Source of the DNA: CAZNYN01 sp964577295
GTDB lineage: Bacteria; Synergistota; Synergistia; Synergistales; Synergistaceae
DNA: 44,921 nt
Direction: 5' to 3'
Assembly (NCBI GenBank): GCA_964577295.1
Contig: CAZNYN010000011.1
Coordinates: forward strand, 1-44,921
Shown: piece after piece, positions 1 to 7,982 of the stretch
How positions within the stretch are numbered: the first letter of the stretch is position 1
Layout of the letters: every line of letters starts with the position of its first letter
Made by a program: the position numbers and the translations under genes
Notes under the pieces: generated by a model
What the model saw: the letters and a program-made list of their open reading frames with translations, nothing else
Databases searched by the model: none
What the model was told of the DNA's origin: nothing

Positions 1-56
1 AGAGCACCGGACTTTTAATCCGGGTGTCCCGGGTTCAAGTCCCGGACGGCTCACCA
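1..56 (+). tRNA. tRNA-Lys(TTT), 5' end cut by window edge
   Basis: Only the 3' three quarters of the gene lie in the window. A five-pair anticodon stem CCGGA/TCCGG encloses the loop CTTTTAA, so the anticodon is TTT (Lys). A T-arm with GTTCAAG and an encoded 3' CCA at 54-56 follow. It is the first of three closely spaced tRNA genes that share the terminator at 245-272. Confidence 0.9.
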
Positions 57-63
57 CTTTTGC

Positions 64-139
64 GGTCCCATCGTCCAGAGGTCTAGGACACCGCCCTTTC
101 AAGGCGGCGACACGAGTTCGAACCTCGTTGGGACCGCCA
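64..139 (+). tRNA. tRNA-Glu(TTC)
   Basis: The acceptor arms GGTCCCA (64-70) and TGGGACC (129-135) pair. The anticodon stem CCGCC/GGCGG holds the loop CTTTCAA, giving anticodon TTC. The T-loop is GTTCGAA-type and CCA is encoded at 137-139. The whole gene is 76 nt. A second glutamate tRNA, with anticodon CTC, lies at the far end of the window. Confidence 0.96.
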
Positions 140-153
140 TTTTTCTAATTCCT

Positions 154-229
154 GCCAGCGTAGCTCAGTAGGTAGAGCAGCGCACTCGTAATGCGCAGGT
201 CTCCGGTCCGAATCCGGACGCTGGCTCCA
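154..229 (+). tRNA. tRNA-Thr(CGT)
   Basis: The acceptor arms GCCAGCG (154-160) and CGCTGGC (219-225) pair perfectly. The anticodon stem GCGCA/TGCGC encloses CTCGTAA, so the anticodon is CGT, which reads ACG (Thr). The 3' CCA is encoded at 227-229. It is the last gene of the tRNA cluster. Confidence 0.95.
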
Positions 230-244
230 TTGATGCATACTACT

Positions 245-272
245 CCCCGACCGTTTTTGGTCGGGGTTTTTT
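245..272 (+). terminator. Rho-independent terminator of the tRNA cluster
   Basis: The 8-bp perfect stem CCCCGACC/GGTCGGGG has a 6-nt loop and is followed directly by six T residues. Confidence 0.93.
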
Positions 273-321
273 GTAATTTAAATCTATGTATTTTTTAAAA
301 CTTGGCATGAGGTGATTTCTT

Positions 322-1035
322 ATGGATAAAGCCGACAGCACCGCAGCAGAGAGATGTTCCGCGCCGGGACTTGCTCTTCCCGGAGGACGCAGGATATATT
401 TTGTCCGCCATGGCGTGACAGAGTGGAATAAGCTTTACAGATATCAGGGGGCCACTGATATTCCTCTGTGCGAAGAGGGCATGTTGCAGGCGAAAAGAGC
501 CGCAGTGAGGATGTCCCGTCTGAAGAATATAGACAAAATTATATCCAGTCCGCTTGTAAGGTCTCATACTACGGCAAGGTGCATTGCAGATGCCGTGGGA
601 ATAAAAAATGTCGAACTGTGGGATGATCTTACCGAAATAAATTTCGGTTCGTGGGAAGGTTTGACTGTTGATGAAATTATAAGGGGCTACGGCGAAGATT
701 TTAATCTATGGAAACAAAACCCCCTCTATGTAACAGCCACAAAAGGAGAAGATAGTGACCGAATATTTGACAGAGCACTCAATGCCGCACGGCGCATAAC
801 CTCCGAAGAGAAGGGCAGTCTTATCGTTGTCGGACATGGGGCTTTTTTCAGAGCACTCTTTTCGGCGATGCTTTCCGGGGCGAAGGATAATATTTTCTGG
901 AAGATGAGGCTGGATAACTGCTCAATCACGGCATTTGACATAGATGCAAAAAATAACGTATCCGCCGTTTTTTACAACGATACTCTGCATATAAAATCAG
1001 CATATGAGGAAGTCCTGTCTTTGCCTCTCTTATAG
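322..1035 (+). CDS. Histidine phosphatase family protein (phosphoglycerate mutase-like)
   Basis: This is a 237-residue cytosolic protein of the histidine phosphatase superfamily. The phospho-acceptor motif FVRHGVTEWN sits near residue 28, after an unconserved N-terminal extension of about 25 residues. EINFGSWEG near residue 105 and VVGHGAFFRAL near residue 170 supply the remaining active-site residues. The family includes cofactor-dependent phosphoglycerate mutases, alpha-ribazole phosphatase (CobC) and broad phosphatases, and the sequence alone does not pick the substrate. The start is supported by GAGGTGA at about 309-315. The gene follows the tRNA terminator and precedes the sigma-factor gene by 83 nt. 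Confidence 0.88.
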   Translation: MDKADSTAAERCSAPGLALPGGRRIYFVRHGVTEWNKLYRYQGATDIPLCEEGMLQAKRAAVRMSRLKNIDKIISSPLVRSHTTARCIADAVGIKNVELWDDLTEINFGSWEGLTVDEIIRGYGEDFNLWKQNPLYVTATKGEDSDRIFDRALNAARRITSEEKGSLIVVGHGAFFRALFSAMLSGAKDNIFWKMRLDNCSITAFDIDAKNNVSAVFYNDTLHIKSAYEEVLSLPLL

Positions 1036-1118
1036 CGTTTTTTGCCATTATGTGTGGTAAAATCATAGAAATGGTGTCTGGACTGCGCCACTTAAATTTC
1101 TATGTGTGAGGATATCAT

Positions 1119-1733
1119 ATGAAAGATGAGACTCTGAACTTCACAGAAAAAGATAGCAGATTTGAGCAGGAGGCCGCCTTGTGGCTCAGGTGCTCCGAGG
1201 GGGACGAAGTTGCAAGGGACGAACTTATACTTGCGTATAGGCCTATGGTCTATTGGCTTGCGAAAAAGCTACGTGTCCCGTACAGTACCTACCCCGACAT
1301 GATCCAGGAAGGTATGGTAGCCCTTATTTCTGCAGTGGACGCATTTGACATAGACAGAAGCAACAGGTTTTCGACCTATGCGTACTACAAGATACGGGGC
1401 AGGATGATAAATTTTCTGCAGCGTGTAGAAGCTAAGGCTCCTATTCCAGTGGAAGAATCAATATTTGTTGATGAAGAACTCAGAGCGGACGCGCTTTCCA
1501 GTGAGGCAGAGCGTTCCGAGTGGACTATTGATATCGAGCAGGCAATGTCTATGCTCTCGGAAAGAGAGGCTGACATATTAAATGCACTTGTCGTCGAAGG
1601 CAGAGTCGCCAAAGAAGTCGCATCCGAAGTCAACCTTGACGTGAGCCATGTTTACAGAATAAGAAGAAAAGCGCTGGATAAACTGAGAAAATGGCTCGGG
1701 AACGAAGAACCGAGTACCACATCAGCCCTGTAG
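1119..1733 (+). CDS. RNA polymerase sigma factor, sigma-70 family (regions 2 and 4)
   Basis: A 204-residue protein with two sigma regions. Region 2 spans roughly residues 35-105, with YPDMIQEGMVALISAVDAFD for core binding and FSTYAYYKIRGRM for -10 recognition. Region 4 spans about residues 145-195, where EREADILNAL and a helix-turn-helix ending in RIRRKALDKL would bind the -35 element. There is little room for region 3, so it is an alternative and not the housekeeping factor. The next gene encodes a single-pass membrane protein with the topology of a membrane anti-sigma factor, and bamA follows, so I infer an envelope-related regulon. It could also be a FliA/SigB-type relative. Subfamily is uncertain. 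Confidence 0.85.
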   Translation: MKDETLNFTEKDSRFEQEAALWLRCSEGDEVARDELILAYRPMVYWLAKKLRVPYSTYPDMIQEGMVALISAVDAFDIDRSNRFSTYAYYKIRGRMINFLQRVEAKAPIPVEESIFVDEELRADALSSEAERSEWTIDIEQAMSMLSEREADILNALVVEGRVAKEVASEVNLDVSHVYRIRRKALDKLRKWLGNEEPSTTSAL

Positions 1734-1740
1734 GCAGGGA

Positions 1741-1765
1741 TAAGTATATTGCTCCTTCATACTTA
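1741..1765. repeat. Inverted repeat TAAGTAT-N11-ATACTTA before the membrane protein gene
   Basis: Perfect 7-bp arms at 1741-1747 and 1759-1765 flank an 11-nt loop, between the sigma-factor stop and the next ribosome binding site. There is no T tract, so it is more likely an operator or an mRNA structure than a terminator. The octamer TAAGTATA recurs at 2420-2427 just before bamA. Confidence 0.45.
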
Positions 1766-1782
1766 CACGGAGGCTGATGTAT

Positions 1783-2400
1783 ATGAAAAAACAAGTTGCA
1801 AGGCTTCAGCGCTGGCTGGACAGATTTTCTTCCGCATGTGAGAGAGGCAAGTGGGACTCGGCAATAATTGAGGCAGACTGCCTTTCCGCGGAACTTAAAG
1901 AAATAAGAGAAGATTTATGGAACAAACTTGAAAACGACAATACCGCAAAACTGCCGATGTTTTCAAGACAGCAGGTATTTATGAGTGTAAAAAGCTTGTC
2001 TATCGCGCTTTTTATTGTTATGCTCTCAACTATGCCTTTGGCTGTCGAGGCAGACAGACCCGCAGAACGGCGAACTGCGGTCAAATTTGATCCGTCTTCA
2101 CAGGAGAGCCTAAATTGGGTTACTGACGAAGAGATGAGTATGCTCAGGTCGCTTAGAGCGGATTTAAGTCGGGCTAATGCCAGATTCAATGCTATGGCTC
2201 AGGCTGATGCTCCGAAAAAGCAAAGCTCGGAGAAAACGGCAAAAGTAGTAAAAACAGCCGATGCAAAAATTGCGGTGCAAACAGAGGCAAAACAGCGGAA
2301 ACATGATGCGGAGCTTGGCACGGAAGATTTGCTCGCACTGATTCAAATAGGGGAGAAAGCTCTAAGAAACAGCTCCCCTGCAATAAAAGTAATAAATTAA
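1783..2400 (+). CDS. Hypothetical single-pass membrane protein, candidate anti-sigma factor
   Basis: I do not recognise this 205-residue protein. It has a charged N-terminal region of about 60 residues containing W and C residues, then one hydrophobic segment near residues 66-88 (SLSIALFIVMLSTMPLA). A hydrophilic C-terminal region rich in A, K and Q follows. With the N terminus inside, this matches membrane anti-sigma factors such as RseA or RsiW in topology only, because no zinc anti-sigma motif is visible. I chose ATG 1783 over ATG 1777 because GGAGG at 1769-1773 is 9 nt from the former and only 3 nt from the latter. The gene lies 49 nt after the sigma-factor gene, and bamA follows. Confidence 0.7.
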   Translation: MKKQVARLQRWLDRFSSACERGKWDSAIIEADCLSAELKEIREDLWNKLENDNTAKLPMFSRQQVFMSVKSLSIALFIVMLSTMPLAVEADRPAERRTAVKFDPSSQESLNWVTDEEMSMLRSLRADLSRANARFNAMAQADAPKKQSSEKTAKVVKTADAKIAVQTEAKQRKHDAELGTEDLLALIQIGEKALRNSSPAIKVIN

Positions 2401-2448
2401 CATGTATAATAACATTGTGTAAGTATACATTTCAGAGGAGTGGTCTAT

Positions 2449-4332
2449 GTGTCCTTAAGCAAAAAATGTCTATCTGTCGTCATGATGCTGGCGATATTCT
2501 GTGCGGTATTTGCCGTAAGCGCTTCCGCATCTGACGAGAAGGCAGTCTCGGCTGATGTGAGTGCCGATGCAGCAATCTCGGAAGACAAAGCGCCTGTCTC
2601 CCCAAAAGCAGCTCAGACTCAAGCCGATTTGAGCGGCCCTCAGATTCAGGAGATAACGGTGACTGGCAATAAAGAAGTCGTCACGGAGCACATTATGAGC
2701 GTTATCACATCAAAAGTAGGAGAACATGTCGATGAAGAAAAGCTGCGCAAAGACGCGGAAGCCATTTTTGAGCTTGGTTTCTTTGTCGCTGCCGACTATA
2801 AAGTCACAGACACTTCCGACGGTGTGAAAGTCAATTTCCTTGTGCAGGAAAACCCCGTTGTCGGCTCGGTCAACTTCAAAGGCAACACAGTCTACACTTC
2901 CGAGAAACTTACAGAGATGATCTTCACAAAGCCCGGTATGATATTCAACCGCACCTTCTTCCGCAACGACCTTCAGAGAATCAAAGAAAAATATCAGGCT
3001 GACGGCTATGTTATGGCAAATGTCGCTGACGTTCAGATCGAGGGTGACAGCATAAACGTCATAATCGTCGAGCCTAAGATAAGCGAAATCGTCATCCAGG
3101 GAAATAAGATAACAAAGAAAAAAGTCGTAGAACGCTATCTGAAGATTAAAGAGGGAGAGCTCTTTAATTCAAACAAACTCCGTCTCACTCTCAACCGACT
3201 TCAGGGCGTAGGATTCTTCAGCGATGTAAACGTAAACTTTGAACCCGGAGAAAATCCCGATGACGTTGTTATTGTCATCACTGTCGAAGAAGGACGTACC
3301 GGACGACTGGGCTTTAATATAGCCTACGGCACCCAGAGCGGCTTCGGCGGCGGTCTCAGCTATGAGAACTTCAATATCGGAGGAAAAGGACTTAAGCTCG
3401 GAGTCGGCTTTGAACTCGGAGACAGAGAGGAATACTGGCTCAGCTTTGAACAGCCTTACATGAGCGGCAAAGTCACAGCCTGGAAGATAGGCGCTTACAA
3501 GAGAGCGTGGGATGACCTCTATTACTACTACAACGACAACAAGCTCGGTGAGTACGACAGAGACAAACAGGGTGCGTACATAGGATTCGGACGCAAGTTC
3601 CGCGATGATTCCCTGTATAACTGGTATGTGACTTTGGACTGGCATAAAGTTACCAATAGTGCAAACGGCGATTGGCTTAATAAGCTGACGGACACAACTA
3701 AGCCGACTAAGCAGTATGTGCTTGATGACTTGGGAGAAGGAACCTACTATTCCGGAATTCTCTCACTTCGCAGGCTCAACCTTGACGAGTACCTGCCTTA
3801 TTCAAAGGGCGACGTTGAGACAATCAACCTTCAGTACGGAAAAGCCGATGTCGACGACAAAGATTACAGCTACTTCAAATACTGGGGCGAGGCAAAGGTC
3901 TACTTCCCAATGGATAAATTCCTGAAGGGATTCCTTGAGACATCCTTCGGCGCGAATTCCGAAAAGCCTATAATGTTTGCGGCAAGAGTGATGATAGGTT
4001 CTTCGGGCGGCGGCGATGTTCCTTATGAAGAGCGCTACACAATCGGCGGAGACACGACTCTGCGCGGCTATGACGATGACCGCTACCGCGGCGAGGACAT
4101 GATGCTAGGAAACTTTGAACTCCGTATCCCCATGGAAAAAGCCTTCAGCTTTGTCGTATTCTATGACATAGGCAGAGCGTGGAGCAAGAACGAAAATATA
4201 AGCTGGGGCAGCGACATGGGCTCCGCACCGGGATTCGGCGTAAGGCTTAACACTCCTCTCGGCAATTTGAGACTTGACTATGCAAGCGGAGAAGATGACA
4301 AGTTCCACTTCGGTTTCGGAGAGCTCTTCTAG
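2449..4332 (+). CDS. bamA: Outer membrane protein assembly factor BamA (Omp85 family)
   Basis: This outer-membrane insertase folds beta-barrel proteins. The 627-residue product begins with a signal peptide (LSVVMMLAIFCAVFAVSASA). Three POTRA repeats follow, starting at IQEITVTGNKEV, VGSVNFKGNTVYTSEKL and ISEIVIQGNKITKKKVVERY, and then a barrel of about 340 residues. The barrel holds the Omp85 hallmark RYTIGGDTTLRGYDDDRYRG and ends in phenylalanine (GFGELF), as outer-membrane barrels do. E. coli BamA has five POTRA domains and about 810 residues, so this is a short form. GTG 2449 is favoured because AGAGGAG at 2434-2440 lies 8 nt upstream and overlaps the earlier GTG at 2440. The next gene starts inside it. 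Confidence 0.95.
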   Translation: MSLSKKCLSVVMMLAIFCAVFAVSASASDEKAVSADVSADAAISEDKAPVSPKAAQTQADLSGPQIQEITVTGNKEVVTEHIMSVITSKVGEHVDEEKLRKDAEAIFELGFFVAADYKVTDTSDGVKVNFLVQENPVVGSVNFKGNTVYTSEKLTEMIFTKPGMIFNRTFFRNDLQRIKEKYQADGYVMANVADVQIEGDSINVIIVEPKISEIVIQGNKITKKKVVERYLKIKEGELFNSNKLRLTLNRLQGVGFFSDVNVNFEPGENPDDVVIVITVEEGRTGRLGFNIAYGTQSGFGGGLSYENFNIGGKGLKLGVGFELGDREEYWLSFEQPYMSGKVTAWKIGAYKRAWDDLYYYYNDNKLGEYDRDKQGAYIGFGRKFRDDSLYNWYVTLDWHKVTNSANGDWLNKLTDTTKPTKQYVLDDLGEGTYYSGILSLRRLNLDEYLPYSKGDVETINLQYGKADVDDKDYSYFKYWGEAKVYFPMDKFLKGFLETSFGANSEKPIMFAARVMIGSSGGGDVPYEERYTIGGDTTLRGYDDDRYRGEDMMLGNFELRIPMEKAFSFVVFYDIGRAWSKNENISWGSDMGSAPGFGVRLNTPLGNLRLDYASGEDDKFHFGFGELF

Positions 4333-5581
4333 AAGCTCGCGTATAAAAATTAAAATTTGGGTTGCGGCATTGTTTTCTGCCGTAACCCTTCTTATGTTTC
4401 CTCTCGTATCACAAGCATATACTGTAAACGTTTCCGGAACAGCCGCATGGCAGTCCGGACTTGCGGAAAAAAGCCTTACTGCCGTGGCCGAAAGGCTGCC
4501 CGCGGAAAATGCCGCCGCTGCCGCAAAGATAATCAAAACAGTATCGGAAAAACTTTTTGTAGGGTATAGTGCGGAAGTTACTTATTCGGAAAGCGACACT
4601 ATTAATGTGGTTTTGATACCCGAAGATAACCGTACTGTGTGGACGATAGAGCTGGAAGAACCTAAAATCCAGAACCCGCCTCTTGAGTGGTTCAAGTCCG
4701 ACACGAAAACACTTGACCGCGAGATAATGCTTCTGATAAAAGATATGCCTCTGATCGCCCTCAATTGGTGTGATAGTGCTCTAAGAGATGAAATAGTCAA
4801 AATTATGAAGGACAAAGTGCCGGGATGGACGGCTTCCTTTGTTGTAATAACTAAAAAAGACAGCACCCAATTCAAAGTTTCATTTACTCCGGATTTGCCG
4901 CTTGTGCTGGCAGTAAATCCTAAATTTTCATCAAATACCCTTCCAATGCTGATTCACGAAGACTTAAAAGAGGATTTGATGGAGAAATTTGTCCCGTTTA
5001 TCGGAATTCCTGTCGAATGGGCTAAATTTCACGCAAAGGATATTACAAATTGGAGTGAGCTTGAGCTGGAGGATCGGAATATGGTGCAAAAGACAAAATC
5101 CGTTCCGACAGTCTCATTTTCAGCAGCCTCCGTCTCTCGCCTAAATGTCAATCTAGAGAGCAGCAGCTACAATGTCGGAGCATGGGCTGCAGTCTATGCA
5201 GGAACTTCCGACAGGACGGCAGAAGTTGGTTTTCATATCGGGAAAATAGTCCGCCTTATGCCTAAATGGGATACTGAGTTTTACGGTGAGGGCATTGTAG
5301 AACTTCAAAACTGGGATACTGAAGGACGTCTCGGCCTCAGGTGGTCTCCATGGGGCGATGTGTGGCTGGGAGGAGAATGGTCTACGAAAGATGAAATGTG
5401 GTGGGGACGTTTGAACATTGACCAGCGTCTGCATAAACCGTATTTCTGGCTGAGAGTAAGGGAAGACGGTGAAATAAATACCGCCTTAGGCTGGAAGGCC
5501 ACAGAATATATATCGTTTGAGCTTCACTATGATTCACGTGACGAAGATACATTAAGCTTAAGAATGCTTGGCAATCTCTAA
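4295..5581 (+). CDS. Unknown exported protein with barrel-like C terminus, overlapping bamA
   Basis: I do not recognise this protein of about 428 residues. After a basic n-region (RSSRIKIKIW) it has a hydrophobic signal sequence ending near LVSQA, so it is probably exported. The C-terminal 160 residues alternate polar and aromatic residues (WSPWGDVWLGGEWSTKDEMW, RLHKPYFWLRVRED) in the manner of amphipathic beta strands, which suggests a small outer-membrane barrel or beta-sandwich. The start is uncertain. ATG 4295 has GGAG at 4288-4291, while ATG 4280 and TTG 4274 are also possible. All three lie within the last codons of bamA in another frame, implying translational coupling. lpxD follows 28 nt later. 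A role beside BamA or in LPS export is inference only. Confidence 0.75.
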   Translation: MTSSTSVSESSSRSSRIKIKIWVAALFSAVTLLMFPLVSQAYTVNVSGTAAWQSGLAEKSLTAVAERLPAENAAAAAKIIKTVSEKLFVGYSAEVTYSESDTINVVLIPEDNRTVWTIELEEPKIQNPPLEWFKSDTKTLDREIMLLIKDMPLIALNWCDSALRDEIVKIMKDKVPGWTASFVVITKKDSTQFKVSFTPDLPLVLAVNPKFSSNTLPMLIHEDLKEDLMEKFVPFIGIPVEWAKFHAKDITNWSELELEDRNMVQKTKSVPTVSFSAASVSRLNVNLESSSYNVGAWAAVYAGTSDRTAEVGFHIGKIVRLMPKWDTEFYGEGIVELQNWDTEGRLGLRWSPWGDVWLGGEWSTKDEMWWGRLNIDQRLHKPYFWLRVREDGEINTALGWKATEYISFELHYDSRDEDTLSLRMLGNL

Positions 5582-5609
5582 AGCGCGCTCTGAAGGGAAA
5601 TGATATTTT

Positions 5610-6668
5610 ATGGTTAGGGAAATAACGCTGAAAGACATCGCTTCAATGGTTGGGGGCAAGGTTGTGGGGAATCCTTCCATCGTAATTACCTCTGTTGCCG
5701 ATGTCGAAAAAAGCGCGGCAAGCACAATATCACCGTTCTGGGAGAAAAAGTTCTCCGAAAAAATTACCGCGGGTATGAATCTTCTCAGTAAAGAGGGATG
5801 GATTCCCGAGGGGTGTAGCGGTGTGGAAACGGAAGATCCGAGGCGCGCTCTTGTTGATATTCTAAATTTCTTCGATACTCGTACACAGGAAGAACACGCA
5901 GTTCATCCTTCGGCCGTAATATCACCTCTTGCATCGGTCGGGGAGAATGTGCATATAGGCCCTGGCTGTGTGGTTTCTGACGGAGCACATATAGGAGACA
6001 ACGCTCTGCTGCTTGGAAATGTATGGATAGGGCGTTGTGTCTCTGTCGGCTCGAATACGAGAATAGAGCAGGGTGTCGTCCTATACGATTCCGCTTCCAT
6101 AGGTAAAAATTGTATAATTCATGCCAATGCCGTCATAGGCTGTGACGGATTCGGCTTTATGCCGGATCCTAAATGCGGACTGCTGCGCATACCACAGATA
6201 GGCACTGTTACTATCGAGGATAATGTGGAGATAGGCGCATGCTCCTGCATAGACAGAGCGACATTCGGAGATACTCACATCTCCTACGGCACAAAAATCG
6301 ATGCACAGGTAAAGATCGGACATAATTCTCACTTGGGAAAATTCTGTATCGTTGTATCGCAGGTCGGAATAGCGGGCAGCAGCATACTAGGAAACGGCGT
6401 TGTTATGGCGGCACAGTCCGGCATAGCGAATCACGCTTCGATCGGCGACGGAGCTACCGTAGGCGGCAGAGGCGGTGTCGTGACGGATGTGCCCGCAGGA
6501 GCTACAGTATCGGGCTTTCCCGCTCAGGATCACAAGCAGGAGCTTAGGCGAATGACGGCAATGAAGCATCTTCCCGATATTATCAAGAGCGTTAGGGAAC
6601 TTAAGCAAAAAATCGAAGAATTGGCGGAGAAATGCAAACAGCATGAGAACACTAAAGAACGAAATTAA
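5610..6668 (+). CDS. lpxD: UDP-3-O-acylglucosamine N-acyltransferase LpxD
   Basis: LpxD adds the second 3-hydroxyacyl chain, from acyl-ACP, to UDP-3-O-acylglucosamine in lipid A synthesis. The 352-residue length is normal. An N-terminal uridine-binding domain covers about residues 1-100. A left-handed beta-helix of hexapeptide repeats follows (for example VGENVHIGPGCVVSDGAHIG), with the catalytic histidine in KIGHNSHLG near residue 235. A C-terminal helix (VRELKQKIEELAEKCKQ) corresponds to the ACP-recognition extension. Its end overlaps lpxC by 26 nt, so the two are translationally coupled. It opens the block lpxD-lpxC-fabZ-lpxA-kdsC-lptF/G. Confidence 0.96.
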   Translation: MVREITLKDIASMVGGKVVGNPSIVITSVADVEKSAASTISPFWEKKFSEKITAGMNLLSKEGWIPEGCSGVETEDPRRALVDILNFFDTRTQEEHAVHPSAVISPLASVGENVHIGPGCVVSDGAHIGDNALLLGNVWIGRCVSVGSNTRIEQGVVLYDSASIGKNCIIHANAVIGCDGFGFMPDPKCGLLRIPQIGTVTIEDNVEIGACSCIDRATFGDTHISYGTKIDAQVKIGHNSHLGKFCIVVSQVGIAGSSILGNGVVMAAQSGIANHASIGDGATVGGRGGVVTDVPAGATVSGFPAQDHKQELRRMTAMKHLPDIIKSVRELKQKIEELAEKCKQHENTKERN

Positions 6669-7464
6669 ATTCAGCGGTGTGGGGCTCCACTCAGGCATAA
6701 AATCCGAAGTTGCCTTGATTCCCTCATCTGCTGCGGGGATCACATTTAAGACAAAAAACGGATGCTATAAATCATCGGAGGCAGTCGTAGAAGAGGACAG
6801 CAGGCTTACGGGCTTTCGCCTTCCTGACGGTACTGCAGTAAGGACAGCAGAGCATCTCCTTGCATCAATAGTAGGAATGGGGCTTGATGCTGTCACAGTG
6901 CAGCTTGACGGAGAGGAAGTTCCCATCTTGGACGGCAGTGCATATCCCTTTGCATCCGCCATAGAAGAAACGGGCTTTTTAGAATTCGGAGCCGAAATGA
7001 TACGCCCCTCCGTATTTGCTCCCGTTGTTGTCGATGACGTGGCATCGGGGCGCATAGCCTGTGCTCTCCCGTCTGCGACGCTGAAGGTCACATATGTGAT
7101 AGACTATTCCGGCACCCCTGTGGGAACTCAAAGGGCCGCTTATACAATTTCGCGCGACATCTTTCTTAATACAATATCAAGAGCGCGTACCTTCGGCCTT
7201 ACGAGGGAGCTGGATTATCTTAAAAAGTCGAATTTAGCCAAGGGCGGATCTTTGGAAAATGCCCTTGTTTTTGACGAAAAAGGACTTCTTAACGACAGTG
7301 GTTTGCGTTTCCCACTTGAATGTGTAACCCATAAAGTGATAGACTTACTCGGCGATTTGGCATTAATGGACACAGTGCCCACCGCCCACTATGTCGGAAT
7401 CTGTACCGGACATGAAATGCACGGCAGACTTGTCGAAAGATTAAAGAGAATAATTCACAGTTAG
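6643..7464 (+). CDS. lpxC: UDP-3-O-acyl-N-acetylglucosamine deacetylase LpxC
   Basis: LpxC is the zinc amidase for the committed step of lipid A synthesis. The 273-residue protein opens with the typical FSGVGLHSG motif. The first zinc histidine is in AEHLLASIVGMGLD near residue 72. The second histidine and the zinc aspartate are in THKVIDLLGDLALMD near residue 230, and the catalytic histidine is in GHEMHGRLVERL near the C terminus. The conserved SRARTFG and GGSLENALV segments are also present. It is slightly shorter than the E. coli enzyme (305 aa). It is a separate gene, not fused to FabZ as in Bacteroidetes. Confidence 0.96.
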   Translation: MRTLKNEIKFSGVGLHSGIKSEVALIPSSAAGITFKTKNGCYKSSEAVVEEDSRLTGFRLPDGTAVRTAEHLLASIVGMGLDAVTVQLDGEEVPILDGSAYPFASAIEETGFLEFGAEMIRPSVFAPVVVDDVASGRIACALPSATLKVTYVIDYSGTPVGTQRAAYTISRDIFLNTISRARTFGLTRELDYLKKSNLAKGGSLENALVFDEKGLLNDSGLRFPLECVTHKVIDLLGDLALMDTVPTAHYVGICTGHEMHGRLVERLKRIIHS

Positions 7465-7505
7465 CTGTGAAAATAAATTATGAGAGCACTTGGAGGTCAA
7501 TAGTA

Positions 7506-7982
7506 ATGAAGCTGAACATAAACGAAATACTGGATTTTCTTCCTCACCGCTACCCGTTTCTTTTGGTGGACAGAATAGAGGAAGTCATAAACGAGCCAAA
7601 TCTGAAACAGGTGACAGGCTATAAAAACGTGACATACAACGAGCCGTTTTTTCAGGGACACTTTCCCGACGAGCCTGTAATGCCGGGAGTACTGATTCTT
7701 GAGGCAATGGGGCAGGTAGGCGCAATATTGCTGAAACTTCAGCCCGAGATGCTGGACGGAAAACGTCTTCTCGTCTACCTGACTACAATCGAAAAGGCAA
7801 AATTCAGAAAACCGGTAAAGCCGGGGGATCAGCTTCGTACTGTTGCAACTCTTATAAAAAGGCGCGGTTCTATGGGTAAATTTTCATTTAAGGCCACAGT
7901 CGACGGAGATGTTGTCGCGGAAGCCATCATGGGATTTACGATAATGTCCGGCCTTACCCTTGATTCGGAGGAGAAAAAATGA
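7506..7982 (+). CDS. fabZ: 3-hydroxyacyl-ACP dehydratase FabZ
   Basis: FabZ dehydrates 3-hydroxyacyl-ACP in fatty acid elongation and competes with LpxA and LpxD for the same hydroxyacyl-ACP pool. The 158-residue hot-dog-fold protein carries FLPHRYPFLLVDRI and the catalytic histidine and glutamate in QGHFPDEPVMPGVLILEAMG. ATG 7506 is chosen over an upstream in-frame ATG at about 7467 because GGAGG at 7492-7496 sits 9 nt before it and the family begins at this point. The stop overlaps the lpxA start (ATGA). Its place between lpxC and lpxA is common in diderm bacteria. Confidence 0.96.
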   Translation: MKLNINEILDFLPHRYPFLLVDRIEEVINEPNLKQVTGYKNVTYNEPFFQGHFPDEPVMPGVLILEAMGQVGAILLKLQPEMLDGKRLLVYLTTIEKAKFRKPVKPGDQLRTVATLIKRRGSMGKFSFKATVDGDVVAEAIMGFTIMSGLTLDSEEKK

